This document shows, in pieces, positions 1-7,961 of a stretch of 21,017 nucleotides of DNA. Each line of letters begins with the position of its first letter. Positions within the stretch are counted from its first letter, which is position 1. The notes under the pieces are model-generated. The model was not told where the DNA came from and did no database searches. It saw nothing but the letters and a program-made list of their open reading frames with translations. The DNA comes from JACCUZ01 sp038246575 (GTDB lineage Bacteria > Actinomycetota > Actinomycetes > JACCUZ01), in contig JBBRVU010000060.1 of NCBI GenBank assembly GCA_038246575.1, forward strand, positions 1-21,017, read 5' to 3'. The translations under genes and the position numbers were made by a program.

Positions 1-2
1 CG

Positions 3-2105
3 CCTCAGTCCCAGCTGCAGGCTCCCCCGGACAACGTCGTGCTGCTGCCGCGAGCCCAGTTCACCGCCGCCTTCGGGGCACTGGGCGCCGCGCGCCCGGA
101 CCTGGTCCGGACGCAGATCCACGTCGCGAGGTCCCAGCACCTGGCGCCGGACCCCACGGTCGCCTTCACCCAGGTGACCGCGGCCGCCAACAACTTCGAA
201 GCCGCCACCTCGGGCGGCGCTCTGGTCGGCGACAACCTCGCTGCCGCGCTGGACGCCGCCCGCAGCGACGCGCTGTACTCCCAGGTCCTGTTCCTGTTCC
301 TCGGCCTGCCGGGAGCCGGCCTCGCGGCAGCACTCACCGCCGCAATCGCGGGCGCGGGAGCGACCAGGCGGCGGCGCGAGCAGTCGCTGCTTCGCTCGCG
401 GGGCAGCTCCCGGTCGCAGCTGCTGCGGCTGGCTGCCATCGAGGCCGGTGTCATCGGATTGGTCGGCGGGGTCGTCGGCCTCGGTCTGGCCGCCCTCGTC
501 GGCTACCTGGTGTTCGGGTCTGCCAGCTTCGGTGCCACCACCTCGGCCCGGCTCACCTGGACCCTCGGCGCGCTCTTCGGTGGGGTGGCGGTATCGGCGG
601 CCACGGTGCTCCTCCCTGCCCGGCGGGAGCTGCGGGACGCGACTGCCGTCTCGGGGCGGGCCGTTGTCGGTCGCGCGCGGTCACCGCGGTGGGCCCGCTA
701 TGGACTCGACCTGCTCCTGCTCGCCGGGTCGCTGCTCGTCTTCTGGGCGACCAGCCGCAGCAGCTACAGCCTGGTCCTGGCCCCCGAGGGCGTCCCCACC
801 ATCTCGGTGAGCTACTGGGCCTTCCTGGGTCCGGCGCTGCTGTGGGCGGGAGCAGGGCTGCTCGCCTGGCGGCTCGCCGACCTGTTCCTGAGCCGAGGCC
901 GCGGTCTGCTGCAAGGTGCCCTGCGACCGGTCGCAGGGAACTTGTCGGGGACCGTCGCTGCGAGCATGGGCCGCCAGCGCCGGTTGCTGGCCCGCTCCAT
1001 CGTCCTCGTGACGCTCGCGGTCTCGTTCGCCGCGTCGACCGCGACGTTCAACGCGACCTACCAGCAGCAGGCCGAGGTCGACGCACGCCTCACCAACGGC
1101 GCGAACGTCACCGTGACGGAGTCGCCTGGTGGCACCGTGGGACCGGCCGGCGCTCGCCAGCTGCGCAGCATCCGCGGTGTCTCGGCGGTCGAGCCGCTCC
1201 AGCACCGGTTCGCCTACGTCGGTGCCGACCTGCAGGACCTGTACGGCGTGCGGCCGGCAACCATCGCAGCTGCCACCTCGCTGCAGGACGCGTACTTCCA
1301 GGGCGGCACGGCCGACCAGCTGCTGCGCACGCTGGCTCGTTCCCCCGACGCCGTCCTGGTCAGCGCCGAGACGGTCAAGGACTTCCAGCTGCACCCCGGA
1401 GACCTGCTCAACCTGCGCTTGCAGGACAGCCGGACCAAGCAGCTCGTATCCGTTCCGTTCCACTACGTCGGCGTGGTCAACGAGTTCCCGACCGCACCGA
1501 AGGACAGCTTCTTCGTTGCCAACGCCAGCTACATCTCTGCCCAGACAGGGAGCAACGCCGTCGGGTCCTTCTTGGTGGACACCGCTGCCGCTGACACCGG
1601 TGCGGTCGCCCGACGCGTCAGGGCTCAGGTGGGAACCACGGCAACGGTGAGCGACATCGCGACGACCCGTGCCGTGGTCGGATCGTCCCTGACCGCCGTG
1701 GACCTGGCCGGGCTCACCCGGGTCGAGCTCACCTTCGCGCTGGTCCTCGTGGCCGCCGCCGGTGGGCTGGTCCTGGCGCTCGGTCTTGCCGAGCGACGCC
1801 GCACCTTTGCCATCGCTGCCGCCCTGGGAGCGAGCCGCCGGCAGCTGCGCGGTTTCGTCGTCGGCGAGTCGGCGCTGGTCACAGCAGCAGGTCTCGGGTG
1901 CGGAGCCGTTGCCGGCTGGGGCCTGTCGCAGATGCTCGTCAAGGTGCTCACCGGGGTCTTTGACCCGCCGCCGGCCCACCTCGCGGTGCCGTGGACGTAC
2001 CTGGGGACGGTCGGCGTCATCGCGGTGGCCGCCATGGCTCTTGCTGCGTCGCTGGCCGGACGTGTCTCGCGACAGCCGCCGATCGAGATGCTGCGGGAGC
2101 TGTGA
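3..2105 (+). CDS. FtsX/MacB-type ABC transporter permease, 5' end outside the window
   Basis: Integral membrane subunit of an ABC system of the FtsX/MacB class, which usually exports lipids, peptides or antibiotics or acts mechanically on envelope proteins; the substrate cannot be told here. The frame is open from base 3 through the GTG at 39, and the first visible residues look like the end of an extracytoplasmic domain, so the true start lies to the left. Hydrophobic segments are visible near nt 270-360, 440-520, 555-615, 700-755, 815-890, 995-1060, 1720-1790, 1870-1935 and 2000-2060. A large soluble extracytoplasmic domain lies between about 1065 and 1715. The last three segments form a classic C-terminal FtsX domain, with a charged ERRR loop followed by an ALGASRRQLR motif, and the protein ends in IEMLREL. 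Two FtsX units make a long permease. The ATPase partner is not in view and is probably upstream. The response regulator 33 bp downstream may control it (inference). Confidence 0.88.
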   Translation, partial: PQSQLQAPPDNVVLLPRAQFTAAFGALGAARPDLVRTQIHVARSQHLAPDPTVAFTQVTAAANNFEAATSGGALVGDNLAAALDAARSDALYSQVLFLFLGLPGAGLAAALTAAIAGAGATRRRREQSLLRSRGSSRSQLLRLAAIEAGVIGLVGGVVGLGLAALVGYLVFGSASFGATTSARLTWTLGALFGGVAVSAATVLLPARRELRDATAVSGRAVVGRARSPRWARYGLDLLLLAGSLLVFWATSRSSYSLVLAPEGVPTISVSYWAFLGPALLWAGAGLLAWRLADLFLSRGRGLLQGALRPVAGNLSGTVAASMGRQRRLLARSIVLVTLAVSFAASTATFNATYQQQAEVDARLTNGANVTVTESPGGTVGPAGARQLRSIRGVSAVEPLQHRFAYVGADLQDLYGVRPATIAAATSLQDAYFQGGTADQLLRTLARSPDAVLVSAETVKDFQLHPGDLLNLRLQDSRTKQLVSVPFHYVGVVNEFPTAPKDSFFVANASYISAQTGSNAVGSFLVDTAAADTGAVARRVRAQVGTTATVSDIATTRAVVGSSLTAVDLAGLTRVELTFALVLVAAAGGLVLALGLAERRRTFAIAAALGASRRQLRGFVVGESALVTAAGLGCGAVAGWGLSQMLVKVLTGVFDPPPAHLAVPWTYLGTVGVIAVAAMALAASLAGRVSRQPPIEMLREL

Positions 2106-2138
2106 CGCCGGTCCCACGGCGATCCCTAGGCTGGGACC
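2101..2138 (+). promoter_or_regulatory. Putative leaderless promoter with a 7-bp inverted repeat before the first response regulator
   Basis: A TANNNT-type -10 element (TAGGCT, 2127-2132) sits six bases before the ATG at 2139, the geometry of leaderless actinobacterial transcripts. No Shine-Dalgarno sequence is visible. A weak TGTGAC at 2101-2106 is the only -35-like sequence and lies rather far upstream. A perfect inverted repeat, GGTCCCA (2110-2116) and TGGGACC (2132-2138), brackets the -10 and ends exactly at the start codon. It could be an operator or a short hairpin ending the permease transcript. All of this is inference from sequence. Confidence 0.4.
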
Positions 2139-2840
2139 ATGGCGCGGCTGCTGCTCGTCGAGGATGACGAGACCATCGGTCGCCATCTGGACTCGGCGCT
2201 GCGGGCCAACGGTCACGACGTGGTCTGGCAGCGGACCGGGGGCAGTGCCTTGGTGGCAGCCGCCGGTGGCCCGTTCGACCTCGTGCTCCTGGACCTGGGG
2301 CTGCCCGACATCGACGGTGTGGCGGTCTGTCGCGACCTGCGGGTTCGGCAGCCGGAGTGCATCCTGGTGATGCTCACCGCTCGCCGCGAGGAGATGGACG
2401 TCGTGGTCGGGCTGGAGGCGGGGGCCGACGACTACCTCACCAAACCTTTCGGCCTCACCGAGCTGCTGGCCCGGATCCGCGCCCATCTGCGGCGCCGCGC
2501 GGTGGAGTCGACCGACACCGTGGCACCCTTCGTCTCTGGCGACCTGCACCTCGACGGGGCGGCCCGTCGCTGCACGGTCGCCGGGCAGGAGGTCGCACTG
2601 CGCGCCAAAGAGTTCGACCTGCTCGCCCGGTTGGCCGCCCAACCCGGGCAGGCTGTCAGCCGGGAGTCGCTGATGGCCGACGTCTGGGACGAGAACTGGT
2701 TCGGCTCGACCAAGACGCTCGACGTCCACGTTGCCGCCCTGCGCAAGCGGCTTCAGGAAGCGGCAGATGGGCGTGACCCGCCGGCGCGCGTGCCGGGCAT
2801 CACCACACTGCGCGGCCACGGCTACCGGCTGGAGCCCTGA
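2139..2840 (+). CDS. OmpR-family response regulator (first of a tandem pair)
   Basis: DNA-binding response regulator of a two-component system, 233 residues, normal for the OmpR/PhoB family. The receiver domain covers about residues 3-115, with acidic pocket E8/D9/D10, phospho-acceptor D52 in LLDLGLPD, switch T80 and K102 in the TKPF motif. The winged-helix output domain covers about 135-232, with the LRAKEFDLL entry, the LDVHVAALRKRL recognition helix and the terminal RGHGYRLEP wing. The ATG at 2139 is the only sensible start because VEDDE must be at the N-terminus. The TGA overlaps the next ATG by one base (TGATG), so the two regulators are probably translationally coupled. The kinase at 3499 is the likely phosphodonor, possibly for both. 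The target is unknown; the adjacent permease is a candidate. Confidence 0.95.
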   Translation: MARLLLVEDDETIGRHLDSALRANGHDVVWQRTGGSALVAAAGGPFDLVLLDLGLPDIDGVAVCRDLRVRQPECILVMLTARREEMDVVVGLEAGADDYLTKPFGLTELLARIRAHLRRRAVESTDTVAPFVSGDLHLDGAARRCTVAGQEVALRAKEFDLLARLAAQPGQAVSRESLMADVWDENWFGSTKTLDVHVAALRKRLQEAADGRDPPARVPGITTLRGHGYRLEP

Positions 2841-3502
2841 TGGCAGTCGTCGGGGTGTGTGAGGACGACTCGAACGTGCGGCGGGTCCTGGTCGAGGCGC
2901 TGCGGGGGGCCGGGCACTCAGTCGTGCCCACGAGCACCGGCGGCGAGGCGCTGCGCGCTCTGGGGCCGTCGTCGGACGTGGAGGTCGCCATCCTCGACAT
3001 CGGACTGCCCGACGCGGACGGTCGCGACCTGTGCCTCGCGCTGCGCAGCGCCGGCCAGCACTGCCCCGTGCTCTTCCTCACCGCTCTCGACGCCGTCCAC
3101 GACCGGGTGTCCGGCTTCCACGCGGGGGGCGACGACTACCTGCCCAAGCCGTTCGCCGTCGGTGAGCTGCTGGCCCGCATCGACGCGCTCCTGCGCCGCG
3201 CACCCACCGCTCCCGAGGAGTCCGGCGTCCTCCGGCTGGATCCGACCCGGCATGCCGCCGTCCACGCAGACACGGTCGTGGCGCTCACCCCGACGGAGTA
3301 CCGGCTGCTCGCGACGCTGTCCGGCCGCCCCGGCGAGGTGGTCCGCCGACGGACCCTGGTCCTCGCCGGCTGGCCTCCCGGGGCCATCGTCAACGACAAC
3401 ACCCTGGACTCCTACATCCGCCGACTGCGCACGAAGCTCTCTGAGCTCGGAGCACCCGCCAGCATCGACACCGTCCGCGGTGTCGGCTACGCGCTGCGGT
3501 GA
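2840..3502 (+). CDS. OmpR-family response regulator (second of a tandem pair)
   Basis: A second winged-helix response regulator of 220 residues, clearly different in sequence from the one before it. The receiver has C-E-D-D at residues 7-10, phospho-acceptor D53 in AILDIGLPD, switch T81 and K103 in PKPF. The output domain from about 130 carries LTPTEYRLL, a DSYIRRLRTKL recognition helix and a terminal RGVGYALR wing. It starts at the ATG inside the stop of the upstream regulator and its own TGA overlaps the GTG of the kinase gene (GTGA). This coupling makes it the more obvious cognate partner of that kinase. No DNA target can be proposed from the sequence. Confidence 0.95.
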   Translation: MAVVGVCEDDSNVRRVLVEALRGAGHSVVPTSTGGEALRALGPSSDVEVAILDIGLPDADGRDLCLALRSAGQHCPVLFLTALDAVHDRVSGFHAGGDDYLPKPFAVGELLARIDALLRRAPTAPEESGVLRLDPTRHAAVHADTVVALTPTEYRLLATLSGRPGEVVRRRTLVLAGWPPGAIVNDNTLDSYIRRLRTKLSELGAPASIDTVRGVGYALR

Positions 3503-4827
3503 TCGAGGTCGTCCCCGCACGGTCGTGGCTCCGGTGGCGCGTCGTCGGCTCGACGGTCGCGGTCACGCTGGTCGCGATGGCGGCGCTGACCATCCTCGTC
3601 CAGGCGGTGCTCGCCACCGCCGTGACCAGTGACGTACGCGGTGTGCTGCGCGCCCGTGCGGACGCCGTCGCCTCGACGATCACCGTGCGCGACGGTCGGA
3701 TCGTGGCCCGCGAGACGCCTACCGACACCCTCGATAGAACCGCATGGATCTACGACGACGCCGGCCGACTTGTCGAGGGGCCGGCCGGCAGCAGCGCCCT
3801 GCAGGCAGCGGCGAGAAGCCTTGCGGTCGGGCTGACGGGCGCGCGTTCGCCGCGGACTGTCGACGTGGCGGACAGCCGGCTGTTGGCGCGCGCCGTCACG
3901 GTGCGGTCGGGTGACCGGGCGGTGGTGGTGGTCGCCGAGAGCCTCGTGCCCTACGAACGGACCGAGCGGTACGCCCTGATCGTCGGACTGGTCCTCGGTT
4001 CGATAGTCGTGGTCGGCTCCGCGGCCGTGGCCTGGTGGAGCATCCACCGCGCTCTCGAACCCGTGGCTGCGATGGCCGCGCGGGCCCGGGAGTGGAGCGA
4101 GCACGACCTGGACCGCAGGTTCGACCTCGGTCCTCCGCAGGACGAGATCACTGCACTGGGTCAGACACTGGACGGGCTGCTGGCCCGCGTGGCCGAAGTG
4201 ATCCGGTCCGAGCAGCGACTCTCCCAGGAGATGGCCCACGAGCTGCGGACGCCGTTGACCGCGGTCCGCGCGGAGGCCGAGCTGGCCCAGCTCGAGCCAG
4301 ACCTGTCGGACCGGACTTGCGAGTCGCTCGCGCGCATCGTCGACGCCAGCGACGGCATGGCCGCGGCGATCGCCACGCTGATGGCCCTCGCTCGTTCGGC
4401 GGGGTCGCCGGGGCGGGCGCAGGTGGGGTCGCTGCTGGCTTCGGTCGCGGACGGCTGGGGCGAGCGGGCCCCTGTGGTGGTCGGTCCGGTGCCGGACCAG
4501 CTGGCGGTGGCCGCGCCGGCCGAGCTCGTCGAACGCGCACTGTCACCACTCGTCGAGAACGCAGTCCGGCACGCCCGGACCCGTGTCGACCTGGTTGTCG
4601 AGCTGGCGCTGCACAGCGTGCTTGTCCATGTCCGTGACGACGGACCCGGAACGGGTGACGGTGATCTCGAGGAGCTGTTCCGGCCCGGCGCGCGGAGCTC
4701 CGCGAGCGAGGGCGCGGGCCTGGGGCTGGCGCTGGCCAGACGGGTGGCCCGGTCGGCGGGAGGCGACGTCACCGCTGTCTCCTCGGACGACGGCGGTCAC
4801 TTCGTCCTGTCGCTGCCTCAGGCCTGA
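3499..4827 (+). CDS. Sensor histidine kinase of the tandem-regulator cluster
   Basis: Membrane sensor kinase of 442 residues that should autophosphorylate and pass phosphate to the regulator(s) just upstream. The order is TM1 (about 17-42), an extracytoplasmic sensor region of about 115 residues, TM2 (about 159-180), HAMP (about 181-235), HisKA with phospho-acceptor H247 in QEMAHELRTPLTA, and a HATPase_c domain with N-box N354 (LVENAVRHA), G1 box D381-G384 (DDGPG) and glycine-rich G2 box G405-G409. All catalytic boxes look intact. The GTG start overlaps the stop of the second regulator by four bases. The sensor region is short and shows no recognisable ligand fold, so the stimulus is unknown. 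Confidence 0.95.
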   Translation: MIEVVPARSWLRWRVVGSTVAVTLVAMAALTILVQAVLATAVTSDVRGVLRARADAVASTITVRDGRIVARETPTDTLDRTAWIYDDAGRLVEGPAGSSALQAAARSLAVGLTGARSPRTVDVADSRLLARAVTVRSGDRAVVVVAESLVPYERTERYALIVGLVLGSIVVVGSAAVAWWSIHRALEPVAAMAARAREWSEHDLDRRFDLGPPQDEITALGQTLDGLLARVAEVIRSEQRLSQEMAHELRTPLTAVRAEAELAQLEPDLSDRTCESLARIVDASDGMAAAIATLMALARSAGSPGRAQVGSLLASVADGWGERAPVVVGPVPDQLAVAAPAELVERALSPLVENAVRHARTRVDLVVELALHSVLVHVRDDGPGTGDGDLEELFRPGARSSASEGAGLGLALARRVARSAGGDVTAVSSDDGGHFVLSLPQA

Positions 4828-4845
4828 TCCACGCGGTCAGGTCAT

Positions 4846-4865
4846 GTGCAGGTTCGCCCCTGCAC
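4846..4865 (+). terminator. Perfect 7-bp hairpin after the kinase gene
   Basis: GTGCAGG (4846-4852) and CCTGCAC (4859-4865) form a perfect stem with a six-base loop, 18 bp after the kinase stop and 42 bp before the next start. There is no T-tract, so it could be a weak factor-independent terminator of the GC-rich kind, an operator for the next gene, or chance. Confidence 0.35.
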
Positions 4866-4907
4866 GCTGGTTCCACACGACCTTTCCAATCCAGCGAGGA
4901 GCACTAC

Positions 4908-5726
4908 ATGACCGCGACGACGACGGCCCGATACGGCATCGGCCGGACGATGCTGAACAAGGTCCCTGAAGTCACGATCTTCTTCTGGATCATCAAGATC
5001 ATGGCGACCACGGTAGGTGAGACCGCCGCCGATTTCCTGGCCAGCAACCTCGGGCTCGGCCTCAGCGCCACCAGCCTGATCATGGCGGCGCTGCTCGCCG
5101 TGGTCCTGGTGTTCCAGTTCCGGGCCCGCCGCTACATCCCCTCGATCTACTGGCTGGCAGTGGTGCTCATCAGCGTGGTGGGGACGCTGATCAGCGACAA
5201 CCTGGTCGACAACCTCGGCGTCAGCCTGCTGACCACCACGATCGCATTCTCCATCGCCCTGGCGGCGACATTCGCGGCCTGGTACGCCAGCGAGCGGACG
5301 CTGTCCATCCACACGATCCACACGACGCGACGGGAGGCCTTCTACTGGTTGGCCATCCTGTTCACCTTCGCGCTCGGCACCTCGGCCGGTGACCTGGTCT
5401 CGGAGGGTCTCTCGCTCGGCTACCTGGTCGCGGCACTCATGTTCGGTGCCCTCATCGGGATCATCACGTTCGCCTACTACACGTTCAACCTCAACGCCGT
5501 GCTGGCCTTCTGGATGGCCTACATCCTGACCCGGCCGTTCGGTGCCTCGATCGGCGACTACCTGTCCCAGACCCCCAAGCACGGAGGCCTGGGCCTCGGG
5601 ACGACGGGCACGAGCGTGCTCTTCCTGGCCACGATCCTCGGGGTGGTCACCTACTTCAGCTACAACGAGCGCAAGAACCAGGCGGCGCTGCGCGAGGACG
5701 ACGCGCTGGAGCTCGAGGCAGCCTGA
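4908..5726 (+). CDS. Four-repeat (DUF347/COG4705-type) integral membrane protein
   Basis: Polytopic membrane protein of 272 residues and unknown biochemical role. It consists of four tandem two-helix units, each with a Trp, a Gly ten residues later and an Asp five residues after that: W27/G37/D42, W82/G92/D97, W147/G157/D162 and W202/G212/D217. This matches the DUF347 repeat family, described as four repeats with two membrane segments and a conserved tryptophan each (COG4705, 'membrane-anchored protein'). The four intramembrane Asp suggest cation handling (inference). A strong GAGGAG ribosome site precedes the ATG. An 80-bp gap separates it from the kinase upstream, and a large hairpin follows its stop, so it may be its own transcription unit between two two-component systems. 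The tail after the last helix is acidic. Confidence 0.88.
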   Translation: MTATTTARYGIGRTMLNKVPEVTIFFWIIKIMATTVGETAADFLASNLGLGLSATSLIMAALLAVVLVFQFRARRYIPSIYWLAVVLISVVGTLISDNLVDNLGVSLLTTTIAFSIALAATFAAWYASERTLSIHTIHTTRREAFYWLAILFTFALGTSAGDLVSEGLSLGYLVAALMFGALIGIITFAYYTFNLNAVLAFWMAYILTRPFGASIGDYLSQTPKHGGLGLGTTGTSVLFLATILGVVTYFSYNERKNQAALREDDALELEAA

Positions 5727-5737
5727 CGAGCCCCGCT

Positions 5738-5777
5738 CCCGACCTGGAGGGCCTGTTCAGGCAACCTTCAGGTCGGG
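5738..5777 (+). terminator. Long hairpin downstream of the DUF347 gene
   Basis: CCCGACCTGGAGG (5738-5750) pairs with CCTTCAGGTCGGG (5765-5777) over 13 positions, twelve Watson-Crick pairs and one G-U. The loop contains a further GCCTG/CAGGC pairing (5751-5755 with 5758-5762). The structure starts 11 bp after the stop of the membrane-protein gene. It lacks a T-run, as is common for high-GC actinobacterial terminators. It also overlaps the direct repeat at 5756-5772, so it could instead be the by-product of a regulator-binding site. Confidence 0.55.
5756..5772 (+). promoter_or_regulatory. TTCAGG direct repeat, 11-bp period: candidate response-regulator box
   Basis: TTCAGG occurs at 5756-5761 and again at 5767-5772, one helical turn apart, 34 bp before the GTG of the response regulator at 5807. 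OmpR/PhoB-family regulators bind head-to-tail half-sites with an 11-bp period, so this looks like an autoregulatory site. A similar TCAG repeat lies in front of the secreted-protein gene (8364-8382). No clear -10 element was found. Confidence 0.45.
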
Positions 5778-5806
5778 CGCGGGACGCTGGGGTCGGAGGT
5801 GAGCGC

Positions 5807-6484
5807 GTGAAGATCCTCGTGGTCGAGGACGAGCCGATGCTCGCCGCGACCTTGCGTCGTGGGCTCCGGGCCGAGGGCTTCACCGTGGAGGTTGTCGGCG
5901 ACGGCGAGGACGGGGTCTGGGCCGGCACCGAGAACTCCTACGACGCGATCGTGCTCGACATCATGCTGCCCAAGCTCAACGGGTTCGACGTCATCGAGGC
6001 GCTGCGATCGAGGAAGATCTGGACGCCGGTGCTCATGCTCACCGCCAGGGACAGCTCGACGGACATGGCCGACGCGCTCGATCTCGGGGCCGACGACTAT
6101 CTCACCAAACCTTTTGACTTCGTCGTCCTGGTCGCGCGGCTGCGGGCGCTGATCCGCCGGGGCGGACCGGCTCGGCCGGCCGTGCTCCGCGCCGGCGACC
6201 TGAGCCTGGATGGCGCCCGGCACAAGGTGGCCCGGGGGGACGTCGAGATCTCTCTCACCCCTCGTGAGTTCGGGGTGTTGGAGTTCCTCATGCGACATCC
6301 CGACAGCGTTGTGACGAAGACGGCAATCCTGCACAACGTCTGGGACGACCACTTCGACGGCGACCCGAACAACGTCGAGGTCTACGTCCGGCATCTGCGC
6401 AAGAAGATCGACCTGCCCTTTGACCGGCGGGCCATCCAGACGGTGCGAGGAAAGGGATACCGGATCGACCCGGACGGTGGGTGA
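5807..6484 (+). CDS. OmpR-family response regulator, convergent with its probable kinase
   Basis: DNA-binding response regulator of 225 residues. The receiver has VVEDE (E7/D8/E9), phospho-acceptor D51 in IVLDIMLP, switch T79 and K101 in TKPF. The winged-helix domain from about residue 125 shows LTPREFGVLEFLM, VEVYVRHLRKKID and RGKGYRIDP. The GTG at 5807 is chosen because GGAGGTGAG at 5795-5803 is a strong ribosome site at the right distance and the start codon leads straight into KILVVEDE. The gene stops 21 bp before the end of the histidine kinase gene on the other strand. That kinase has no other regulator next to it, so the two are probably a pair despite facing each other. Confidence 0.96.
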   Translation: MKILVVEDEPMLAATLRRGLRAEGFTVEVVGDGEDGVWAGTENSYDAIVLDIMLPKLNGFDVIEALRSRKIWTPVLMLTARDSSTDMADALDLGADDYLTKPFDFVVLVARLRALIRRGGPARPAVLRAGDLSLDGARHKVARGDVEISLTPREFGVLEFLMRHPDSVVTKTAILHNVWDDHFDGDPNNVEVYVRHLRKKIDLPFDRRAIQTVRGKGYRIDPDGG

Positions 6485-6505
6485 GCGGGCGCGACTGCAA
6501 CGGCC

Positions 6506-7906
6506 TCAGAGGGGAAGCAAGACACGGAAGCTGGCCCCACCCGTCAGGGAGCCGACCACCTCGACGGAGCCGCCGTGCGCCCAGACCACCTCACGCACGA
6601 TCGCCAGTCCGAGCCCGGTGCCCCCGGCCGAGCGGGCGCGGGCATCGTCGAGCCGGACGAACCGCTCGAAGATCCGCTCCCGGTCCCCGACAGACACGCC
6701 AGGACCATCGTCGGAGACCTCGATGACCGCCGTGGATCCGCGGAGACTGAGGCCGAGCACCACCTGCTCCGTCGCGTGAGCCGCCGCATTGTCAGCCAGG
6801 TTGCGCACGACCTGGGAGAGCCGGTGCAGGTCGCCGTAGTAGCGCAGCGCGACGACATCCCCAGCTATCTCGAAGGTGGTTGTCGCTCGCAGGCGCTGAC
6901 GCTCCAGGTGCACGAGGTCATCGAGATCCACTTCCTCGCGGCGCAGCTGCAGCCCGGAGTCGTCCGCCTGGGCCAGGAGCAGCAGGTCGGTGACGATGCG
7001 CTCGAGGCGGTCGGTCTCCGAGGTCATGGCAGCGAGGGTCTCGGGCCAGTCCGGCGACGACGATCCCGGGCCGATGAGCTGGAGGTTCGCCTTGACGGTG
7101 GCCAGCGGGCTGCGCAGCTCGTGGCTGGCGTCGGCGACAAACCGCCGTTGGACCCGCTGGGAACGCTCGAGCCGCTCGAGCATGTCGTTCATGGTGCGAG
7201 CCAGCCGAGCGACCTCGTCCTCGGCTCCGGGGATCGGCACGCGGTCCGACAGATCCCGAGCGGTGATCCCCGACACCTGCCGGCGGATCTCCTCGACGGG
7301 ACGAAGCGTGCGCCCTACGAAGACGAACACGGCGGCCGCTGTCACGATGACGAGGATCGGCAGGCCGGCGAGGAGCAGGGTGCGAACCGTGCGGACACTG
7401 GCTTCGGCCGACTCCAGGGATTGAGCAACGATGACCTGGTACGTCGTGCCACCGACGAGCACGCCCTGGCTGACGACCCGATAGGGCACACCGTCTCCGA
7501 CCGGAAGGTCCGTCAGCCGCTCACTGACGGTGGCACCGGCGGCCACGGCTGTGGGGGTCAGCGCCGCCTCGCCGTCCACCTGCGGAGAACTTGCGATGAC
7601 GGCGCGCCCGCCCGCGACGATCTGCGCGATGGTCGTCTCGCCCCGAGCCACCGACAACCGTCGGCCGGCCGCGTCCGGGCCGTCCGCCCGCAGCACCGCC
7701 GCGATCTCGTCAGCCCGTTGTGAGGCATTGAGCTGCGCCGCCTGTGTCAGGGATCGATCCAGCAGCAGGACGAGCAACCAGCCACTGACAGCCACCGTCG
7801 CCGCCACCAGGACAGCGCATGCCACCGTCAGCCGGAGACGGACCCCGGCATGGCGGCCGAGATACCCATGGAGGTGCCCGGTGCCGGCCGCACCTGCTGC
7901 TCTCAT
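6506..7906 (-). CDS. Sensor histidine kinase, convergent with the response regulator
   Basis: Membrane sensor kinase of 466 residues. TM1 is about residues 25-49, followed by an extracytoplasmic sensor domain of about 125 residues, TM2 (about 177-199), HAMP (about 200-253), HisKA with H262 in FVADASHELRSPLATV, and HATPase_c with N-box N369-H377 including N373, G1 box D400-G403 and G2 box G429-G434 (GGTGLGLAI). Everything needed for activity is present. The ATG at 7906 gives a cytoplasmic N-terminus of about 24 residues; a later start is possible. It lies 55 bp after the small secreted-protein gene on the same strand and may be transcribed with it, so the secreted protein could be its signal or its output (inference). 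Partner: the regulator at 5807-6484. Confidence 0.94.
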   Translation of the reverse strand: MRAAGAAGTGHLHGYLGRHAGVRLRLTVACAVLVAATVAVSGWLLVLLLDRSLTQAAQLNASQRADEIAAVLRADGPDAAGRRLSVARGETTIAQIVAGGRAVIASSPQVDGEAALTPTAVAAGATVSERLTDLPVGDGVPYRVVSQGVLVGGTTYQVIVAQSLESAEASVRTVRTLLLAGLPILVIVTAAAVFVFVGRTLRPVEEIRRQVSGITARDLSDRVPIPGAEDEVARLARTMNDMLERLERSQRVQRRFVADASHELRSPLATVKANLQLIGPGSSSPDWPETLAAMTSETDRLERIVTDLLLLAQADDSGLQLRREEVDLDDLVHLERQRLRATTTFEIAGDVVALRYYGDLHRLSQVVRNLADNAAAHATEQVVLGLSLRGSTAVIEVSDDGPGVSVGDRERIFERFVRLDDARARSAGGTGLGLAIVREVVWAHGGSVEVVGSLTGGASFRVLLPL

Positions 7907-7961
7907 GCCAGCAGGCTACGGACCGACATCGGGAGCCCCCTTCGATCCGCCTCCCGGCTGG

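Noticed and set aside
681..2819. 712-residue open frame on the minus strand
   Set aside because: It lies antisense to the permease and first response regulator, whose frames have clear domains; its composition (Gly, Asp, His, Gln, Arg) is typical of a high-GC shadow frame.
4818..4841. TCAGG at 4818-4822 and 4837-4841 as another regulator box
   Set aside because: The 19-bp distance does not match the 11-bp period of the other two sites and the first copy is inside the kinase gene.
6575..7723. 382-residue open frame on the plus strand opposite the histidine kinase
   Set aside because: Shadow of the kinase gene, which has all its catalytic boxes on the minus strand.
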